DNA of 17,843 nt, taken from assembly GCF_945952095.1 (NCBI RefSeq), contig NZ_CAMFHL010000140.1, forward strand, positions 1 to 17,843, given 5' to 3'. Below are positions 14,708 to 17,843 of this stretch, in pieces. A program made the translations under genes and the position numbers. The notes under the pieces are model-generated. The model was not told the origin of the DNA and searched no databases. It saw only the letters and a list, made by a program, of their open reading frames with translations. The number at the start of each line of letters is the position of its first letter. The first letter of the stretch is position 1. This stretch comes from an uncultured Arsenicibacter sp. (lineage in GTDB: Bacteria > Bacteroidota > Bacteroidia > Cytophagales > Spirosomataceae).

Positions 14708-15196
14708 ATGACATCTCAGATTTCCATCCCGTCAAATGCGCTCCGGATTCAGGAGAACGCTCCCGTTACTGCCCTCTGCTGCCGGACAATGGCGACCTTA
14801 AGTACATTGCACGATCAAACCGTTCCGCTCACCGAAAGGCTGTATGCGGAAGCCCATCGGCTTAACCTGACCATTGCAGGCCCTGTTAACTGGCTTTATA
14901 CCGACGCAAACAATGACCCTAACCATGAATTTCAGCTTACCATTGCCCTTCCGATTCAGCAGCCGGGTCGTTTATCAGATCAGTTCACGTACGAAACCAT
15001 CCGCTCCTTTCGCAGCGCGTCCTACCGCTTCAAGGGGCCTTGGGGGTGTCTTCCCGAGGTATACGATCTATTATTCGAGCAGTTTTATCAGCAGGGGTAT
15101 ACGTATGACGGGCGGGTGCGTGAGATTTACAGTTATGTTGATTTTGAGCATCCTGAGAAGTGTGTCACTGATATTCAGATTGGGATAGCCGATTAA
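14708..15196 (+). CDS. GyrI-like / AraC effector-binding domain protein
   Basis: 162-residue stand-alone small-molecule-binding domain of the GyrI/BmrR-C type. Features include a first strand with APVTALCCRTMAT, a helix (VPLTERLYAEAHRLNL), IAGPVNWLYTDANNDP followed by a beta strand (EFQLTIALPI), a second half with YRFKGPWGCLPEVYDLLFEQFYQQG, and the usual terminal strands (REIYSYVDFE...VTDIQIGIAD). It has no DNA-binding domain or signal peptide. Such solo domains bind hydrophobic or cationic ligands, and some hydrolyse cyclopropanoid toxins; which applies here is unknown. It has its own promoter. Neighbouring genes give no functional hint. The fold assignment is good; the role is open. Confidence 0.82.
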   Translation: MTSQISIPSNALRIQENAPVTALCCRTMATLSTLHDQTVPLTERLYAEAHRLNLTIAGPVNWLYTDANNDPNHEFQLTIALPIQQPGRLSDQFTYETIRSFRSASYRFKGPWGCLPEVYDLLFEQFYQQGYTYDGRVREIYSYVDFEHPEKCVTDIQIGIAD

Positions 15197-15209
15197 CGCG
15201 CTAACGCGC
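15194..15209. repeat. Tandem 8-bp repeat overlapping the stop codon
   Basis: TAACGCGC occurs twice in tandem (15194-15201, 15202-15209), and the first copy provides the TAA stop of the GyrI-like gene. The second copy supplies another TAA, but one frame off. Function unknown; possibly a slippage product. Confidence 0.6.
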
Positions 15210-15225
15210 CTGTCCCTCATTTTTT

Positions 15226-15270
15226 TAAGAGCCTTTTTATACGGGGATGCCCTGTATAAAGAGGCTCTTA
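15226..15270. repeat. 45-nt extended hairpin abutting the Gfo/Idh promoter
   Basis: TAAGAGCC (15226-15233) pairs with 15263-15270; after a 2x2 internal loop TTTATAC (15236-15242) pairs with 15254-15260; then a G-T wobble and GGG/CCC close on an ATG loop. A T-run precedes it and the -7 box TATATTTG overlaps its 3' end. It may terminate the GyrI-like transcript, act as an operator, or both. It lacks a clean downstream U-tract. Confidence 0.6.
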
Positions 15271-15276
15271 TATTTG
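15269..15276 (+). promoter_or_regulatory. Putative -7 promoter element for the Gfo/Idh gene
   Basis: TATATTTG, a full TAnnTTTG match, lies 42 nt before the ATG at 15319 and overlaps the last two bases of the hairpin at 15226-15270. Confidence 0.5.
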
Positions 15277-15318
15277 TCATGATTCGTACATTTACAGTCA
15301 CGACAATCCTTTTCCCGC

Positions 15319-16476
15319 ATGACAACATCTTCTTCCTTTTCCCGGCGTAATTTTCTGGCAGGTCTGGGGGCTTCGGCCTTAGCGCTGCCCGCCACGGGTT
15401 TCGCCAATTCCTTTGACAATGATCAGTATCTGGCTCAGCTGGCTGCTCAGAAACGCGAACTGTTCGGGCAGGACCGTAAGCTGGGTGTAGCGCTGGTAGG
15501 GCTGGGTAGTTATGCCACTAATCAGCTGGCACCCGGCCTGCAGCAGACCCAATACTGCCGGCTGGCGGGCATCGTCACCGGTACACCGGCAAAGGCCGAG
15601 CAATGGATGCAGAAATACAACATTCCGAAGCAGAACGTCTACGATTACAAAACCTTCGACCGCATTGCTGACAACCGCGATATTGACGTGGTGTATGTGG
15701 TGCTGCCAAACTCCATGCACGCCGAATACGTGATCCGCGCGGCGCAGGCAGGGAAACACGTCATCTGTGAAAAGCCGCTGGCCATTATGCCTAAGGAGTG
15801 TCAGGATATGATCGATGCCTGTAAAAAAGCAAACCGCCAGCTGGCCGTCGGCTACCGGCTGCATTATGAACCCTTTACGCGGGAAGTGATGCGACTCGGG
15901 CAGGAAAAGGTTTTCGGTAAGGTTAAGTTTGTGGAAGCCAGTGACGGGTTCCGCATCGGCGACCCGACGCAGTGGCGGCTGAAAAAAGCCCTGGCGGGCG
16001 GTGGTCCGCTGATGGACGTAGGTATTTACGCCATCCAGGGCGCGCGGTATGTGACCGGTCTTGAACCCATTTCGGTAACGGCGCAGTTCGGCCCTAAAAC
16101 CGACCTCCAGAAGTTCAAAGAGGTGGAAGAGACCCTCTTCTGGCAGTTTCAGTTTCCGGGGGGTGTGGTCAGTAACTCGACAACGAGCTATGCGGCCGGC
16201 GTCGAACGGCTGTATGCTTCCTGCGAAAACGGCTGGTTTGAGTTGTCGCCGGCTTTCGGATACGGTCCGCTGAAAGGCCGCACCAGCAAAGGCCCTATTG
16301 AGCAGCCGGTCGTTCACCACCAGGCCAACCACATGGACAACATCTGTAAAGTGTTGCTGAACAATGAAACCTTGCCCGATCACATTACGGGTCAGGAAGG
16401 CTTACGCGATGTGCGGCTGATGCAGGCCATTTACCAGGCTGCCGAAACCGGACGCCGGATTGATCTGAAAGCCTAA
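15319..16476 (+). CDS. Tat-exported Gfo/Idh/MocA family oxidoreductase (glucose-fructose oxidoreductase-like)
   Basis: 385-residue NAD(P)-dependent sugar oxidoreductase. The N-terminus has a near-consensus twin-arginine motif, SRRNFLAGLGASALALP, with cleavage likely near GFAN. The Rossmann domain starts at about residue 54 (LGVALVGLGSYA) and carries CEKPLA (Cys150, Lys152, Pro153), the family's conserved cofactor/catalytic lysine loop. The C-terminal beta-sheet domain contains GGPLMDVGIYAIQGARYVTG, typical of the family. Tat export suggests folding with tightly bound nucleotide in the cytoplasm, as known for Zymomonas glucose-fructose oxidoreductase, and work on sugars in the periplasm. The substrate is not readable from sequence. 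The gene is preceded by its own -7 box and a long hairpin; the next gene has a separate promoter. The periplasmic GMC pair at 4.6-7.0 kb points to a similar compartment and chemistry, but no direct link is shown. Confidence 0.93.
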   Translation: MTTSSSFSRRNFLAGLGASALALPATGFANSFDNDQYLAQLAAQKRELFGQDRKLGVALVGLGSYATNQLAPGLQQTQYCRLAGIVTGTPAKAEQWMQKYNIPKQNVYDYKTFDRIADNRDIDVVYVVLPNSMHAEYVIRAAQAGKHVICEKPLAIMPKECQDMIDACKKANRQLAVGYRLHYEPFTREVMRLGQEKVFGKVKFVEASDGFRIGDPTQWRLKKALAGGGPLMDVGIYAIQGARYVTGLEPISVTAQFGPKTDLQKFKEVEETLFWQFQFPGGVVSNSTTSYAAGVERLYASCENGWFELSPAFGYGPLKGRTSKGPIEQPVVHHQANHMDNICKVLLNNETLPDHITGQEGLRDVRLMQAIYQAAETGRRIDLKA

Positions 16477-16515
16477 TGAAATGATAATCTGGCGGAAAGG
16501 AAATTTTTAATTTTC

Positions 16516-16554
16516 AAACAATTGTACCTTTCGACTAAACAATTAGTACCTTTG
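16516..16554 (+). promoter_or_regulatory. Promoter region with duplicated AAACAATT(A)GTACCTTT motif
   Basis: The motif occurs at 16516-16531 and 16537-16553, the second with one inserted A. The downstream copy supplies TACCTTTG (16547-16554), a full TAnnTTTG match 42 nt before the ATG at 16597. The upstream copy ends TACCTTTC and supplies an ATTG at 16521-16524 that may serve as the -33 box. Confidence 0.6.
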
Positions 16555-16596
16555 CCCCTGATTTGTTATCAATTTAATAATTAAATAATCCGAATC

Positions 16597-17814
16597 ATGT
16601 CTGCATTGCTTGAAACCGCCAGTCTGTTAGCCGACCGGATCAACGCGTTAGAAGAATCTTCAACGCTGGCGATGACTAAAAAAGCACGCGAGCTGGCCGC
16701 ACAGGGCCACAAAGTAATCAGTCTCAGCGTTGGCGAGCCTGATTTCAAAACACCCGCTCACATCTGTGAAGCAGCCAAGAAAGCCATCGACGACGGCTTC
16801 CACGGTTACTCTCCGGTAGCTGGTTACCCTGATCTCCGTAAAGCAATTGCAGACAAGTTTAAACGGGATAATAATATCGACTGGAAACCGGAAAATATCG
16901 TTGTGTCAACGGGTGCCAAGCACTCTCTGGCCAATGTGATTCAGGTGCTGGTTAACCCCGGCGACGAGGTGATCATTTTCTCACCATACTGGGTAAGCTA
17001 CTCGGAAATGGTAAAACTGGCTGAAGGTAAATCAGTTGTGGTAGATGGCACCTTTGAAAACGACTTCAAGGTAACGCCGGAGCAATTCGAAGCCGCCATT
17101 ACGGACCGGACGAAAGTGGTGATGTTTGCCTCGCCGAACAACCCGACCGGTTCGGTCTATTCAGAAGCAGAACTGCGTGCCATCGGCGAGGTAGTTGCCC
17201 GCCATGAGAACGTGTTTGTGCTGGCCGACGAAATCTACGAATACATCAACTTTACACCGGAAGGCCACTTCAGCATTGGTTCGATTCCGGCCATTGCCGA
17301 CCGCGTAATCACCGTAAATGGTGTTGCCAAAGGCTTTGCCATGACCGGCTGGCGGATTGGTTTCATCGGTGCGGCGAAATGGATTGCCGACGGTGTGGAG
17401 AAATTACAGGGCCAGGTAACGTCAGGCACCAATTCGATTGCCCAGAAAGCGACCGTTGCGGCCCTGACCGGCGACATGCAGCCTACCTACGACATGGGCA
17501 AGGCATACGAACGTCGCCGTGATCTGGTGGTAAAACTGCTTCAGGACGTACCAGGCTTCAAGGTAAATGTACCGCAGGGGGCGTTCTACGCCTTCCCGGA
17601 CGTAAGCTACTACTATGGCAAATCAGACGGCACAATAACCATCAACGATTCTGATGATTTCGTGGGCTGGCTGTTAAATTCAGTGTATGTATCGACAGTA
17701 GCCGGTTCCGGCTTCGGGGCACCTAACTGCATCCGGATCTCAACCGCCGCTGCCGACGAAGCACTGGCCGAAGCGATCCAGCGCATCAAAGACGCGGTAG
17801 CCACGCTGAAATAA
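16597..17814 (+). CDS. Pyridoxal-phosphate aminotransferase, class I (aspartate aminotransferase type Ib)
   Basis: 405-residue fold-type I aminotransferase, probably converting aspartate and 2-oxoglutarate to oxaloacetate and glutamate. Visible family features: SLSVGEPDFKTPAHI near the N-terminus, GYSPVAGYPDLRKAIA, the phosphate-binding STGAKHSL, the PLP-stacking YWVSY, SPNNPTGSVYS, the ADEIYE block with the PLP-ring aspartate, and the Schiff-base Lys245 in VAKGFAMTGWRIGF. Arg380 in CIRISTAA is the substrate carboxylate-binding arginine. The pattern fits the Ib (Thermus/Rhizobium) subgroup, where some members also use prephenate or other amino acids, so strict aspartate specificity is not proven. 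The N-terminus has about ten extra residues (MSALLETASLL) ahead of the usual ADRI start; no alternative ATG exists before residue 26. It has its own promoter; only 29 bp follow it in the window. Confidence 0.94.
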   Translation: MSALLETASLLADRINALEESSTLAMTKKARELAAQGHKVISLSVGEPDFKTPAHICEAAKKAIDDGFHGYSPVAGYPDLRKAIADKFKRDNNIDWKPENIVVSTGAKHSLANVIQVLVNPGDEVIIFSPYWVSYSEMVKLAEGKSVVVDGTFENDFKVTPEQFEAAITDRTKVVMFASPNNPTGSVYSEAELRAIGEVVARHENVFVLADEIYEYINFTPEGHFSIGSIPAIADRVITVNGVAKGFAMTGWRIGFIGAAKWIADGVEKLQGQVTSGTNSIAQKATVAALTGDMQPTYDMGKAYERRRDLVVKLLQDVPGFKVNVPQGAFYAFPDVSYYYGKSDGTITINDSDDFVGWLLNSVYVSTVAGSGFGAPNCIRISTAAADEALAEAIQRIKDAVATLK

Positions 17815-17843
17815 ACTTCGTTTGAAATCCCGACATCAGGACC

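Noticed and set aside
15379..16383. 334-codon open frame antisense to the Gfo/Idh gene
   Set aside because: It lies almost wholly opposite a gene with intact Tat signal and family motifs; its translation shows no recognisable domain and is explained by codon bias of the sense strand.

Overview
The window looks like chromosomal DNA from a Bacteroidota bacterium, most likely a Cytophagales member of the Spirosoma/Cytophaga type. This is inferred from three things. Most gene starts lack a Shine-Dalgarno sequence. TAnnTTTG boxes, the -7 element of the Bacteroidota primary sigma factor, lie about 30-47 nt before many start codons. The gene families also fit: a TPR histidine kinase paired with a REC-kinase-REC-AraC regulator, a GMC oxidoreductase with a gluconate 2-dehydrogenase subunit 3 partner, a TlpA-like redoxin, and a DUF58 protein. 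No tRNA, rRNA, insertion sequence, CRISPR array or phage gene was seen.

Layout. Positions 1-858 hold the 3' part of pfkA, convergent with an ElyC/YdcF-like DUF218 membrane protein (909-1691, minus). An exported thioredoxin-fold protein (1878-3350) ends at a strong terminator and converges on a DUF58/von Willebrand A protein (3437-4348, minus). Divergent from that is a two-gene unit: a Tat-signal-bearing gluconate 2-dehydrogenase subunit 3-like protein (4589-5179) and a GMC flavoprotein (5258-6976), closed by a terminator. Next comes a two-component unit: a periplasmic-TPR sensor kinase (7070-9259) and a soluble hybrid regulator, REC-HisKA-HATPase-REC-AraC (9294-11321).

The 289-bp gap after the hybrid regulator (11322-11610) is the least explained part of the window. 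It holds two direct repeats of 15 bp with 21-bp periodicity, which is AraC-site-like geometry, then a long imperfect stem, then a bidirectional terminator. It may be a regulated small transcript, but this is inference. A zinc-independent quinone oxidoreductase (11611-12585, minus) and a long acyl-CoA dehydrogenase (12724-14535, plus) are divergent. The 138 bp between them carries two copies of a TATGCnnGCATA palindrome beside predicted promoters for both genes, suggesting one fatty-acid-type repressor controls both. The window ends with three genes that each have their own promoter: a GyrI-like ligand-binding protein (14708-15196), a Tat-exported Gfo/Idh/MocA oxidoreductase (15319-16476) and a class I aspartate aminotransferase (16597-17814).

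The genes are largely core and metabolic rather than a mobile island. Shared themes are periplasmic sugar oxidation (GMC pair and Tat-exported Gfo/Idh), central metabolism (phosphofructokinase, aminotransferase, acyl-CoA oxidation) and one multistep phosphorelay. I see no clear-cut new system. The best candidates for a closer look are the 11.3-11.6 kb intergenic element and the paired operators at 12.65-12.71 kb.
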